Positions 1 to 5,948 are shown, numbered from the stretch's first letter. The stretch: DNA of 7,108 bases from Thermoflexales bacterium (GCA_030834835.1 JAUQXD010000712.1:1-7108); one strand, 5' to 3'. A program made the numbers and translations. The notes: generated by a model not told the origin, from the letters alone.

Positions 1-1
1 C

Positions 2-373
2 CTCGACGCGCTGCGCCGTTCGCGGCTGGATGTTGAGAAGTACGAGCAGCTGCGCGCTCGCGCCGATTTTTTCAGCCCACATCTGTTCTGCGTGCAGGGC
101 GTGACGGAAGTCGGTCGTACCTTCGCGCGCCACTTCAGCCCGCCGCCGGATGTGTTTGAAGATCCGTTCACTGGCTCGGCCACCGGTGGCATGGGCGCGT
201 ATCTATGGCGCTATGGCTTGATCGATGAACCCACGTTCATCGCGGAGCAGGGGCACTGGCTGCAGCGCCCCGGTCAAGCCACCGTGGAGGTTGTCGGATC
301 GCGTGACGACATTGAGACGGTGAAGGTGGGGGGCGGAGCCGTCACGGTGTTGCGAGGTGAATTGATCTTGTAA
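2..373 (+). CDS. PhzF-family protein, C-terminal part (gene starts upstream of window)
   Basis: The frame is open from the left edge and ends at TAA 371-373, leaving about 123 residues of the C-terminal domain. Visible hallmarks of the PhzF (phenazine-biosynthesis-like isomerase/epimerase) fold are the block DPFTGSATGGMGAYL, read from about base 158, and the following EQGHWLQRPGQATVEV. These match the family pattern of a D-x-x-TGSA glycine-rich turn followed by EQG...RPG. Family members are cytosolic, form a two-domain diaminopimelate-epimerase-like fold and catalyse isomerisations. The catalytic Glu normally lies in the N-terminal domain, which is outside the window, so activity cannot be judged. 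The substrate is unknown, and most PhzF homologues outside phenazine clusters have no assigned role. No phenazine genes are visible. A large stem-loop begins six bases after the stop and separates it from the next gene. The internal GTG at 92 is not a plausible start because homologous sequence continues upstream of it. Confidence 0.88.
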   Translation, partial: LDALRRSRLDVEKYEQLRARADFFSPHLFCVQGVTEVGRTFARHFSPPPDVFEDPFTGSATGGMGAYLWRYGLIDEPTFIAEQGHWLQRPGQATVEVVGSRDDIETVKVGGGAVTVLRGELIL

Positions 374-378
374 GTTCA

Positions 379-428
379 AGACCTGACAGGTTTCGCGCGG
401 CTGCGCCGCGAAGCGAACTGTCAGGTCT
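379..428. repeat. Composite inverted repeat / stem-loop after the PhzF gene
   Basis: A perfect 11-bp inverted repeat, AGACCTGACAG at 379-389 and CTGTCAGGTCT at 418-428, encloses a second inverted repeat, TTCGCG at 392-397 and CGCGAA at 407-412. The left arm with the next two bases (ACCTG-A-CAGGT, 381-391) is itself a palindrome around one central base. The structure begins six bases after the PhzF stop and ends about ten bases before the Shine-Dalgarno of the next gene. No T-run follows either arm, so it is not a classic intrinsic terminator, although a stem this long could still stabilise or end the upstream mRNA. It looks more like a member of a dispersed palindromic repeat family. From memory, ACCTGACAGGT-type palindromes recur between genes in some Chloroflexota genomes, but I cannot verify that here. 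Confidence 0.75.
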
Positions 429-452
429 ATCCGTTCAGGGGGGAGACACCGC

Positions 453-1109
453 ATGGCGACCACGGCTCGATCGCATTCGGTTCAACACGCGTTATTGATC
501 ATCGGTCTGATCAGCGCGCTGCTGTTCATTGGCGAAGTGGGCAAAGCCTTCGTCGCGGTGCGCGTGATCTTGAAGAGCGTGCCGCTGCTGTGCCTCATGG
601 CGTGGGTGCGTTTAACTGCGCGCGATCGCTACGCAAATCTGATCCTCGCCGGATTGATCTTCTCGCTCGCGGGTGACATTCTCCTCGAAATCAGCGCCGA
701 TTTATTCGTGCCGGGGCTGATCGCGTTTTTGATCGGGCACGTGTGGTACATCGCGGCGTTCTGGTCCGTGACGCGCGAATTGCGATGGTCGCGCGTGTTA
801 CCCTTCGCCGCGTGGGTTGTCCTCGCCTATCTGCTGCTGTTCCCCAGTCTCAAAGGCATGGCGGTGCCCGTGGCCGCCTACGTGATTGTGATCGGTTCCA
901 TGATGTGGCGTTCGAGCGCGATCGTTGACAGCCCGGTGCTGCGCTGGCAATGGCTGGCTTTGATCGGTGCGATCTTATTCGGCCTGAGCGATACGCTATT
1001 GGCTTTCAAGAAATTCAACGACGTGACCATTGGGCCGCACTTCACGGTGATCGTGCTGTATTGGCTGGGACAGCTCGGGTTGGCCCTGTCAGTCCAGAGG
1101 TCAAAGTGA
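453..1109 (+). CDS. YhhN/TMEM86-family integral membrane protein (lysoplasmalogenase-like)
   Basis: The 218-residue protein is almost entirely hydrophobic, with roughly seven to eight predicted membrane segments. The family pattern is visible: a lysine after the first segments (K41 in LKSVPLL), SLAGDILLEI at 71-80 with the GD pair, FLIGHVWYIAAF at 92-103 with H96 and Y99, FGLSDTLLAF at 176-185 with the SD pair, and YWLGQLGLAL near the C-terminus. The length fits the usual 200-240 residues. Characterised relatives (human TMEM86A/B and a Legionella YhhN) hydrolyse the vinyl-ether bond of lysoplasmalogens. Plasmalogens occur mostly in anaerobes, so a lipid role is plausible, but this is transferred only by family. 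The ATG at 453 is supported by GGAG at 442-445 with seven bases of spacing. The stop overlaps the GTG start of the symporter gene, so the two are probably translated together. Confidence 0.85.
   Translation: MATTARSHSVQHALLIIGLISALLFIGEVGKAFVAVRVILKSVPLLCLMAWVRLTARDRYANLILAGLIFSLAGDILLEISADLFVPGLIAFLIGHVWYIAAFWSVTRELRWSRVLPFAAWVVLAYLLLFPSLKGMAVPVAAYVIVIGSMMWRSSAIVDSPVLRWQWLALIGAILFGLSDTLLAFKKFNDVTIGPHFTVIVLYWLGQLGLALSVQRSK
1096..1100 (+). promoter_or_regulatory. Ribosome binding site setting the symporter GTG start
   Basis: AGAGG lies five bases upstream of GTG 1106, inside the last codons of the YhhN-family gene. It supports GTG 1106 over any start further upstream, since the frame is open back to about 950 only as an out-of-frame shadow of the membrane-protein gene. 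The GTG overlaps the upstream stop as GTGA, an arrangement typical of translational coupling. Confidence 0.65.
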
Positions 1110-2554
1110 CGGCTATACCGTCGTTGCCGGTCTGGAAGAAAATCGCCTACGGCGCCGGCGACAGCGGCTTCTCGCTCACGTCCACAGCGCTGGCGCTCCT
1201 CTATCTCGATTTCCTCATCAACATCGTGGGTCTGGAACCCGGTCTCGCCGGCATCTCGATCGGAGTAGGTCGCATCTGGGATGCCTTCAACGATCTCTTC
1301 ATCGGCACGTTGAGCGATCGCACTCGATCGCGCTGGGGGCGACGTCGGCCATACCTGTTGTTTGGCTCCGTGCCGTTGGGCATTGCCTTCATCTTGATGT
1401 GGCTGGTGCCTGCGACCGACGACAAGCTGCTGCTGACGATCTACTACACCGCGATGTACATCGTGTTCGACACGCTGTTCACGCTGGTCAACGTGCCCTA
1501 CATCGCGTTGACGCCCGAAATCGCGCCCACGTACGATCAACGCACCTCGTTGCATTCGTATCGCATGGCCTTTTCGATCGGCTTTGGCTTAGTCGGGGCG
1601 ATCGCGCCGCTGGCGCTGGTCGATGCCATCAGTGGGCCGGAGGCGTCAATCGAAGTGCATCGATCGGCGTACGCGACGATGGCGGCCATCCTGGGCCTCC
1701 TCAGCATCATCCCGATTTACCTGACGTTTGCGACTACACGCGAAAATCCGGCTTTCCAGCACTTGCCCACGCCAGGTCTGCGCGATTCGTTCCGCATCGC
1801 GGCCAGCAACAAGGCATTTTTGATCGCGGCGGGCGTGTATTTGCTCACCTGGATTCCGATCGATCTGATCCAGTTTGTGTTGGTGTTTTTGATCCGCGAC
1901 TACTTTGGGTTGGGCGGCGGTGATCGGGATGTGATCTTTGCGCTGCTGTTTGGCATCGCGGTGCTGGCGCTGCCGCTGTGGGTGTGGGTAGCCGAGCGTT
2001 GGAATAAGCCGCGCGCGTACCAGGCGGGTATGCTGTTTCTGGCGCTGGTGTTGATTGCGTTAAGCCTGACGCCGTCCAACCAGACGGCGGCGGCATTCAT
2101 CATCGCGGCCTTCGCGGGTGTGGGCATTTCCGCCGCGCATGCGATTCCGCTGGCGATTGTGCCCGACACGATCGAGTGGGACGAACTGCGCTCGTCCAAT
2201 CGGCAGGAGGCCGCGTATTACAGTGTGATCACCCTCATTCAGAAGGTGGTCAGCGCGGGCACGATCGCATTGACGGGCGCGCTGTTGGCGGCGACGGGCT
2301 ATCAGCAGGGCGCGGCTGTTCAGTCCGCAGACGCCATCGGCGCGATTCGATTTTTGTCCGGCCCGCTGCCTGCATTCTTTTTTATGGCGGGGATTGTGCT
2401 GGTCGCTTTCTACCCCATCTCGCGCGAGAAGCACGCCCGTATTCTGCGCGCCCTCGACAAGAAACGCGTACTGCGCCAGCGCTCAGACGTGGGTCAGGCG
2501 CGAGCCGAAGCGCAGCCCGAAGCCATCGGGATCGGCGATAGTGAAGTCGCGTAG
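1106..2554 (+). CDS. GPH-family (MelB-like, MFS_2) sugar:cation symporter
   Basis: From GTG 1106 the product is 482 residues, close to the 450-500 usual for glycoside-pentoside-hexuronide:cation symporters, with about twelve membrane segments. Diagnostic motifs are GRIWDAFNDLFIGTLSDRT at 55-73, whose acidic residues D59 and D63 correspond to the cation-site aspartates of MelB, and the basic loop RSRWGRRRPYLLFG at 74-87. The late signature PDTIEWDELRSSNRQEAAYYSVITLIQKVVSA is also present. The family imports glycosides or related solutes with Na+ or H+ across the inner membrane; the substrate cannot be assigned. No sugar hydrolase is visible nearby; the upstream neighbour is a YhhN-family gene, so its cargo may not be a simple sugar. 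The natural end of the transporter seems to be near YPISREKHARILRALDKKR. The remaining basic tail (residues about 460-482) is encoded entirely antisense to the VOC gene. Confidence 0.87.
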   Translation: MTAIPSLPVWKKIAYGAGDSGFSLTSTALALLYLDFLINIVGLEPGLAGISIGVGRIWDAFNDLFIGTLSDRTRSRWGRRRPYLLFGSVPLGIAFILMWLVPATDDKLLLTIYYTAMYIVFDTLFTLVNVPYIALTPEIAPTYDQRTSLHSYRMAFSIGFGLVGAIAPLALVDAISGPEASIEVHRSAYATMAAILGLLSIIPIYLTFATTRENPAFQHLPTPGLRDSFRIAASNKAFLIAAGVYLLTWIPIDLIQFVLVFLIRDYFGLGGGDRDVIFALLFGIAVLALPLWVWVAERWNKPRAYQAGMLFLALVLIALSLTPSNQTAAAFIIAAFAGVGISAAHAIPLAIVPDTIEWDELRSSNRQEAAYYSVITLIQKVVSAGTIALTGALLAATGYQQGAAVQSADAIGAIRFLSGPLPAFFFMAGIVLVAFYPISREKHARILRALDKKRVLRQRSDVGQARAEAQPEAIGIGDSEVA

Positions 2555-2857
2555 GCCGTAATAGCGATCCTCGATCGGTTTGATCACCCGCGCATCGATC
2601 TGTTGCGCGATAGTCCAGTAGCGATCGACATCGGCCACCATGATGCGGACATTGGCTTGTGGCTGATCGATCGGGGTGGGCAGGTCCGGTCGCGGCTCCA
2701 AAAAGAGCCGGTGATTCTCCCAGGCCAACACTACAAAATCATCTGCGGCCGATAGCACTTCAAACCCCAACGCCCGATAAAAGCCGATCGAGCGCGGCAA
2801 GTCGCGGGCATAGACTTCGACGACCAGTTGTTCGGTCGATGGGACATACGTTGCCAT
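2483..2857 (-). CDS. VOC-superfamily protein (glyoxalase/bleomycin-resistance fold)
   Basis: The 124-residue cytosolic protein has the two tandem beta-alpha-beta-beta-beta modules of the vicinal-oxygen-chelate fold. Module one is LVVEVYARDLPRSIGFYRALGFEVL (11-35), with the typical D-L-x-x-S-x-x-FY-x-x-LGF pattern, running to ENHRLFLEPR. Module two starts near NVRIMVADVDRYW (69-81) and ends with RDFTIADPDGFGLRFG (103-118), the family's DPDGF/L strand. The position of the first metal ligand in glyoxalase I (a His before the VxxxD strand) appears to be a valine, so this may be a binding or sequestration protein of the bleomycin-resistance type and not a metalloenzyme. This alignment is by eye. 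The ATG is supported by AGGAG (complement of 2865-2869) seven bases upstream and by a TATAAT box 30 bases from the start. The gene converges on the symporter gene and overlaps it by 72 bases. Confidence 0.85.
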   Translation of the reverse strand: MATYVPSTEQLVVEVYARDLPRSIGFYRALGFEVLSAADDFVVLAWENHRLFLEPRPDLPTPIDQPQANVRIMVADVDRYWTIAQQIDARVIKPIEDRYYGLRDFTIADPDGFGLRFGSRLTHV

Positions 2858-2879
2858 CGTGGCTCTCCTAAAGCGGGTC

Positions 2880-2896
2880 TGGGTTGATTATACCCA
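2880..2896 (-). promoter_or_regulatory. Putative promoter -10 and small palindrome for the VOC gene
   Basis: Read on the minus strand, a perfect TATAAT hexamer (complement of 2887-2892) lies 30 bases before the VOC ATG, which would give a short leader containing the AGGAG ribosome site. It sits in a palindrome with arms TGGGT at 2880-2884 and ACCCA at 2892-2896, so a repressor could cover the -10. A good -35 is not seen: the hexamer 17 bases upstream reads CAATGT. The promoter call rests on the -10 and its position alone. Confidence 0.45.
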
Positions 2897-3050
2897 ATCG
2901 TCGGAGTTCACATTGTGCTAAACGGAGTCACATAGTGGCCGACCGGGAAAGTTGTCAACCGCCGACATGACATCCTGCACTGCCAACTCGCCTGTCTTTC
3001 AAGTACGCTAGACCTACCGCACTATCCAACTATTTCACTGAGGGGGTCCC

Positions 3051-3704
3051 ATGTCCGAAGAACTGTTTGCCGCCATGAAACAAAGCATCATCGACGGTGA
3101 TGAAGAGGTCGCTGCCGAAGTCGCGCGGCAGGCGCTGGAAGCGGGGATCGATCCGCTTGAGGCGATCAACGTGGGCTTTGTCGCGGGCATGTCCTACGTC
3201 GGTGATCAATTCTCGGCGGGCGAGATGTTTCTGCCGGACATGATGCTGGCCGCCGAAGCGATGAAAGCCGCCGTGGCCGTGCTGGAGCCGGAAATGACCC
3301 GGCGTGGCACGCACCGCACGATGCTGGGCAAGGTCGTACTGGGCACGGTGAAGGGCGACATCCACGAGATTGGTAAGAACCTCGTCGCCACGATGTTGTC
3401 GGCCAGCGGCTTCGAAGTCTACGACCTGGGCGTTGATGTGCCCTTCGAGAAATTCGTGCAAAAAGCGCGTGAAGTGAATGCGGACATCATCGGCCTGTCG
3501 GCGTTGCTCACCACCACGATGACGGGCCAACGCACCGTCATCGAGATGCTGGACGACATGGGTCTGCGCTCGAAGGTCAAAGTCATGGTTGGCGGCGCGC
3601 CCGTCACCCGCAGCTGGGCCGCCGAAATCGGCGCGGACGGCATGAGCGAAGACGCGATGGGGGCGGTGGCGTTGGCTAAAAAACTTGTGACGAGTAACGA
3701 GTGA
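3051..3704 (+). CDS. Methyltransferase cognate corrinoid protein (MttC/MtbC type)
   Basis: The 217-residue protein has the standard two-domain layout of corrinoid proteins. An N-terminal helical cap (about 1-85, with DPLEAINVGFVAGMSYVGDQFSAGEMFLPDMMLAAEAM) is followed by a Rossmann-like cobalamin-binding domain (about 92-217). The base-off B12 motif DxHxxG is exact: D103-I-H105-E-I-G108 in GTVKGDIHEIGKN. H105 is the expected lower axial cobalt ligand. GLSALLTTTM (148-157) and MVGGAPV (179-185) complete the nucleotide-tail pocket. It should accept a methyl group from an MttB-type enzyme and donate it to a second methyltransferase that makes methyl-tetrahydrofolate. The natural partners are the two MttB-family genes downstream. 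A GAGGGGG run at 3040-3046 precedes ATG 3051. The last five residues (VTSNE) and the TGA stop are encoded by a tandem heptad repeat. Confidence 0.93.
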   Translation: MSEELFAAMKQSIIDGDEEVAAEVARQALEAGIDPLEAINVGFVAGMSYVGDQFSAGEMFLPDMMLAAEAMKAAVAVLEPEMTRRGTHRTMLGKVVLGTVKGDIHEIGKNLVATMLSASGFEVYDLGVDVPFEKFVQKAREVNADIIGLSALLTTTMTGQRTVIEMLDDMGLRSKVKVMVGGAPVTRSWAAEIGADGMSEDAMGAVALAKKLVTSNE

Positions 3705-3714
3705 CGAGTAACGG
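3687..3714. repeat. Tandem heptanucleotide repeat, GTRACGA x4
   Basis: Four seven-base units run head to tail: GTGACGA, GTAACGA, GTGACGA, GTAACGG, followed by a degenerate GTGAAAC. At a larger scale it is two 14-base units differing at the last base. The array straddles the end of the corrinoid gene: in frame it encodes V-T-S-N-E and the TGA stop (3702-3704). It resembles the short tandem heptamer arrays known between genes in cyanobacteria and other repeat-rich bacteria. The array is too short for a structural RNA and has no spacer structure, so it is not a CRISPR. Confidence 0.8.
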
Positions 3715-3756
3715 GTGAAACGCGGGCCTGTGAAGCGCGTTCAGAATCAGCAGGTG

Positions 3757-4155
3757 TTAAGGCAGTCGCTCAAAGGCGTGGTTGTGGCTGGTACGGTACA
3801 CGGTGAAGTGAGAGTCGAAGGCGAACGCGCTGTCGATGCCGGCTCGTTCCATCAGCGCAAAGCTAACCGCATCGACCTGGCTGAAGTCTTGATCGGTAGA
3901 ACGCTCGCAGATGCGCCAGGCCCGCTCTACGTCATCGGGTATGACATGCAACACCCCGACCACGCCGTGCCGCATGGCCGCCGCGCGACCGAGTTTGTTT
4001 CGTATCAGCAACCAGGTTTCGACGATCACATAATCGCTGGTGAAGAAACGGTGCACGCCGAAACTCCCGCTGTAAAACTCGGTGGCTTCGGCGTGATGCG
4101 CATCGTCGGCGTCGGCTAACGCGTAAAATGCGCCGGTATCAACGAAGATGTTCAT
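3757..4155 (-). CDS. PIN-domain ribonuclease toxin (VapC-like)
   Basis: The product is 132 residues from ATG 4155, the usual PIN toxin size. The four acidic PIN positions are visible: D6 in NIFVDTGAFYAL, E46 in DYVIVETWLL, D95 in QVDAVSFALMERAGI, and D114 in AFAFDSHF. All are intact, so the nuclease should be active. PIN toxins of VapBC pairs are Mg2+-dependent RNases that cut tRNA or rRNA when the antitoxin is degraded. The target here is unknown. A TTG at 4161 is an alternative start in the same frame. ATG 4155 is preferred because the protein then begins MNIFVDT, as in homologues. The start overlaps the end of the antitoxin gene by 17 bases, the standard antitoxin-first coupled arrangement. 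The pair lies antisense between the corrinoid-protein gene and the first methyltransferase gene. Confidence 0.88.
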   Translation of the reverse strand: MNIFVDTGAFYALADADDAHHAEATEFYSGSFGVHRFFTSDYVIVETWLLIRNKLGRAAAMRHGVVGVLHVIPDDVERAWRICERSTDQDFSQVDAVSFALMERAGIDSAFAFDSHFTVYRTSHNHAFERLP

Positions 4156-4393
4156 CGTCAATGGCCTGTCCCAGGTATTGATCGTGCTGCTCGGCGATGT
4201 TGCGCAGGCCGCTGTGACCGAGTCCGACGATACTCAAGTAATCGGTGCGTGAGACTGGCTTTGATGTCTGCAGATGCTCAACGATGATAGCCCGCACGAG
4301 CTCGGGCAACTGCAATTGGCGAGCGCTGGCTTCGGCTTCCAACTGGTGTTGTTCAGCTTCGTTCAAGTCAATCACGGTTTGAAAAGTCGTCAT
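4139..4393 (-). CDS. VapB-like antitoxin (ribbon-helix-helix type)
   Basis: From ATG 4393 the product is 84 residues. The N-terminal part (about 1-41, a strand TFQTVIDL then two helices ending ELVRAIIVEHL) fits a ribbon-helix-helix DNA-binding domain. The C-terminal part carries GLGHSGLRNIAEQHDQYLGQA (57-77), matching the recurrent 'SG-x-x-D/N-hydrophobic-x-x-x-HD-x-YL' tail of antitoxins paired with PIN toxins, which presumably wraps the toxin. The frame is open further upstream, but ATG 4393 has GGGAGG (complement of 4402-4407) eight bases before it and gives the expected domain boundary. The longer upstream extension is rejected. It overlaps the toxin gene by 17 bases, and the pair probably represses its own promoter through the palindrome at 4459-4481. 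Confidence 0.82.
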   Translation of the reverse strand: MTTFQTVIDLNEAEQHQLEAEASARQLQLPELVRAIIVEHLQTSKPVSRTDYLSIVGLGHSGLRNIAEQHDQYLGQAIDDEHLR

Positions 4394-4434
4394 ATCTACT
4401 GCCTCCCTGCCGTGCCATGCACATCGACATAGCG

Positions 4435-4463
4435 ATTCTAACATGACCATTGACCTCACGCAA
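4435..4463 (-). promoter_or_regulatory. Putative promoter of the antitoxin/toxin pair
   Basis: On the minus strand TAGAAT (complement of 4435-4440), a 5/6 match to the -10 consensus, is preceded after 17 bases by TTGCGT (complement of 4458-4463), a weak -35 that keeps TTG. The spacing to ATG 4393 leaves room for a leader of about 35 bases with the GGGAGG ribosome site. The -35 overlaps the left arm of the palindrome at 4459-4481, which would suit autorepression by the antitoxin. Confidence 0.4.
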
Positions 4464-4481
4464 TACGCAGTCCGTATTACG
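4459..4481. promoter_or_regulatory. Palindromic operator candidate between divergent antitoxin and methyltransferase genes
   Basis: The core is a perfect inverted repeat, AATACG at 4462-4467 and CGTATT at 4473-4478, with a five-base centre (CAGTC). With the outer CG dinucleotides the arms are nine bases with one mismatch (4459-4467 against 4473-4481). It overlaps the candidate -35 of the toxin-antitoxin promoter and ends five bases before the AGGAG of the methyltransferase gene. The best-fitting ligand is the ribbon-helix-helix antitoxin; a regulator of the methyltransferase gene is the alternative. A plus-strand TTGACC at 4450-4455 also lies just before it, but its only -10-like partner (TATTAC at 4475-4480) has a poor 19-base spacing. 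Confidence 0.5.
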
Positions 4482-4485
4482 AAAC

Positions 4486-4490
4486 AGGAG
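4486..4490 (+). promoter_or_regulatory. Strong ribosome binding site of methyltransferase copy 1
   Basis: A perfect AGGAG with six bases to ATG 4497. It lies immediately downstream of the 4459-4481 palindrome, so a protein bound there would sit directly before the translation start, or the folded RNA palindrome would lie next to the ribosome site. Confidence 0.65.
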
Positions 4491-4496
4491 TGAATC

Positions 4497-5948
4497 ATGC
4501 CCGGCAAAATCAACTCCATTGTCAATCCGCGTCTCAGCCTCGATATTCTAAGCAAAGACGATGTGCTCAAGATTCATACCGCCACGCTCGATGTGATCGA
4601 GACGGTGGGCGTGCGGTTTCCATCTCACAAGGCGTTGGACATCCTCGCGGCGCATGGCGCAACCGTCGACCGCACTTCAATGATCGCCAAAATTCCTGGT
4701 CACGTGATCGAGGCGGCGCTGAAAATCGCCCCGCCGATCTACACGTTGGCCGCGCGCGATCCATCGCAGGATTTGCCGATGGATGGCAAACACGTTTTCC
4801 TCGGCACTGACGGCTGCTGCATCGAAGTCATCGATGCCTTCACGGGCGAGCGCCGCCGCACGACCAAACAAGACAGCGCCGACTGTGCACGAGTGGCGGA
4901 TGCGTTGGAAGAAGTGAGTTTCTGGTGGTCGATGGTAGCCGCGCAAGACCAACCGCCCGAATCGCGCTCGTTGCACGAACTCGAAGCGGCGTGGCGCAAT
5001 ACCACCAAGCATCTGCAAACGGAGAGCATCGTCACCGAGCCAGAAATGACGGCGGCGATTGAGATGGCGGCGGCCATTGTCGGCGGCAAAGACGCGCTGC
5101 GCAAACGCCCCATTCTCTCGATCATGCAATGTACTACCAGCCCGCTCGGTCACGACGGCGGCTCGCTCGACGCGGGGTTGCTCGCCGCTGAAGCGGGTCT
5201 GCCCGTCGGCTACATGACGATGGCCTCGTGCGCGTTCAGCGGGCCGGTGACGCTGGCGGGCAACCTTGTCGTCGGCAACGCGGAAGTAATCAGCGCGCTG
5301 GCGCTGATGCAGCTGGCGCATCCCGGCGCGCCGGTCTATTATGCCGCCGCGCAAACGGCGATGGACCTGCGCACGGGCGGTTACACCGGTGGTGGGCCGG
5401 AAGATTACCTCTTTGGCGCGGCGACCAACTTGTTGGCTGATTTCTACAACGTGCCCCTGTCGATGGGCTCATTTGCCACGGGTGCGAAAGAACCTGATTG
5501 GCAGGCCGCTGTCGATAACGCCTTCTCTTCGTTCATGGCCTCGCTTACCGGCTCGGATATGTTATTGGGCGCGGGTCTGCTGCATGGCAGCCGCATCCTC
5601 AGTTACGAGCAGCTGGTCCTGGACTGCGAAATCTTCAGCATCGTGCGGTCGATGATGAATGGTATTCCTGTGAACGATGACACGCTCGCGCTGGATGTGA
5701 TTCGATCCGTGGGGCCGGGCGGCAACTTCCTGAAGCACAAGCACACGCGCGCCCACATGCGCGAACTGTGGCAGCCCCGCTTGATGGATCGACGCCCCTA
5801 CGGCCAGTGGGAAGAGAAGCGCGACGGTTCACGCGACTGGGCACGTGATCGCGCGCAAAAAATCCTGCGTGAGCATCAGCCCGATCCGCTGGAGCCGAAG
5901 CTGATCGCTGAGTTGAATCGCATCATCACGTCGGTGGAAAAGCATTAA
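4497..5948 (+). CDS. MttB-superfamily corrinoid methyltransferase, non-pyrrolysine type (copy 1)
   Basis: The 483-residue protein is full length for the trimethylamine/betaine methyltransferase (MTTB) family. Landmarks in order are the N-terminal LSKDDVLKIHTATLDVIETVGVRF (18-41), the segment FLGTDGCCIEVIDAFTGERRRTT (101-123), and barrel strands including PILSIMQCTTSPLGHDGG (205-222). Then come GLPVGYMTMASCAFSGPVT (234-252) and the glycine-rich LRTGGYTGGGPEDYL (291-305). The characteristic tail FLKHKHTRAHMRELWQPRLMDRRPYGQWE (411-439) closes the protein. The reading frame has no in-frame TAG, so it is not the pyrrolysine trimethylamine enzyme. Characterised non-Pyl relatives demethylate glycine betaine, proline betaine, carnitine or gamma-butyrobetaine using a cognate corrinoid protein; the actual substrate is unknown. 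AGGAG at 4486-4490, six bases before ATG, fixes the start. The TAA stop lies inside the left arm of a long inverted repeat. Confidence 0.92.
   Translation: MPGKINSIVNPRLSLDILSKDDVLKIHTATLDVIETVGVRFPSHKALDILAAHGATVDRTSMIAKIPGHVIEAALKIAPPIYTLAARDPSQDLPMDGKHVFLGTDGCCIEVIDAFTGERRRTTKQDSADCARVADALEEVSFWWSMVAAQDQPPESRSLHELEAAWRNTTKHLQTESIVTEPEMTAAIEMAAAIVGGKDALRKRPILSIMQCTTSPLGHDGGSLDAGLLAAEAGLPVGYMTMASCAFSGPVTLAGNLVVGNAEVISALALMQLAHPGAPVYYAAAQTAMDLRTGGYTGGGPEDYLFGAATNLLADFYNVPLSMGSFATGAKEPDWQAAVDNAFSSFMASLTGSDMLLGAGLLHGSRILSYEQLVLDCEIFSIVRSMMNGIPVNDDTLALDVIRSVGPGGNFLKHKHTRAHMRELWQPRLMDRRPYGQWEEKRDGSRDWARDRAQKILREHQPDPLEPKLIAELNRIITSVEKH

Noticed and set aside
878..1555. Long minus-strand open frame (225 codons) across the YhhN/symporter junction
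   Set aside because: Arg/Gln/His-rich translation typical of an antisense shadow in GC-rich DNA, and it lies opposite two well-supported genes.
2952..3050. TTGTCA at 2952-2957 as a -35 for the corrinoid gene
   Set aside because: No acceptable -10 lies at 16-18 bases downstream, so I could not define a promoter; the gene must have one in the 2858-3050 gap, but I do not see it.
3687..3714. Tandem heptads considered as a CRISPR or as a tRNA-adjacent attachment site
   Set aside because: Units are contiguous with no spacers, and there is no tRNA or integrase nearby.
3719..3741. Inverted repeat AACGCG/CGCGTT with an 11-base loop in the gap between the convergent corrinoid and PIN genes, considered as a bidirectional terminator
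   Set aside because: The stem is only six pairs with a long loop and no T-run on either strand; too weak to call.
3715..4119. Plus-strand 134-codon frame opposite the PIN toxin
   Set aside because: The minus strand encodes a PIN domain with all four acidic residues; the plus-strand product has no recognisable features.
4394..4570. N-terminal extension of the antitoxin frame upstream of ATG 4393
   Set aside because: It would cover the methyltransferase start and promoter region and adds a sequence unlike an RHH protein; ATG 4393 has a good ribosome site and domain fit.
4677..5354. Long minus-strand open frame opposite methyltransferase copy 1
   Set aside because: Low-complexity Arg-rich translation with no recognisable domain, fully antisense to a conserved enzyme.
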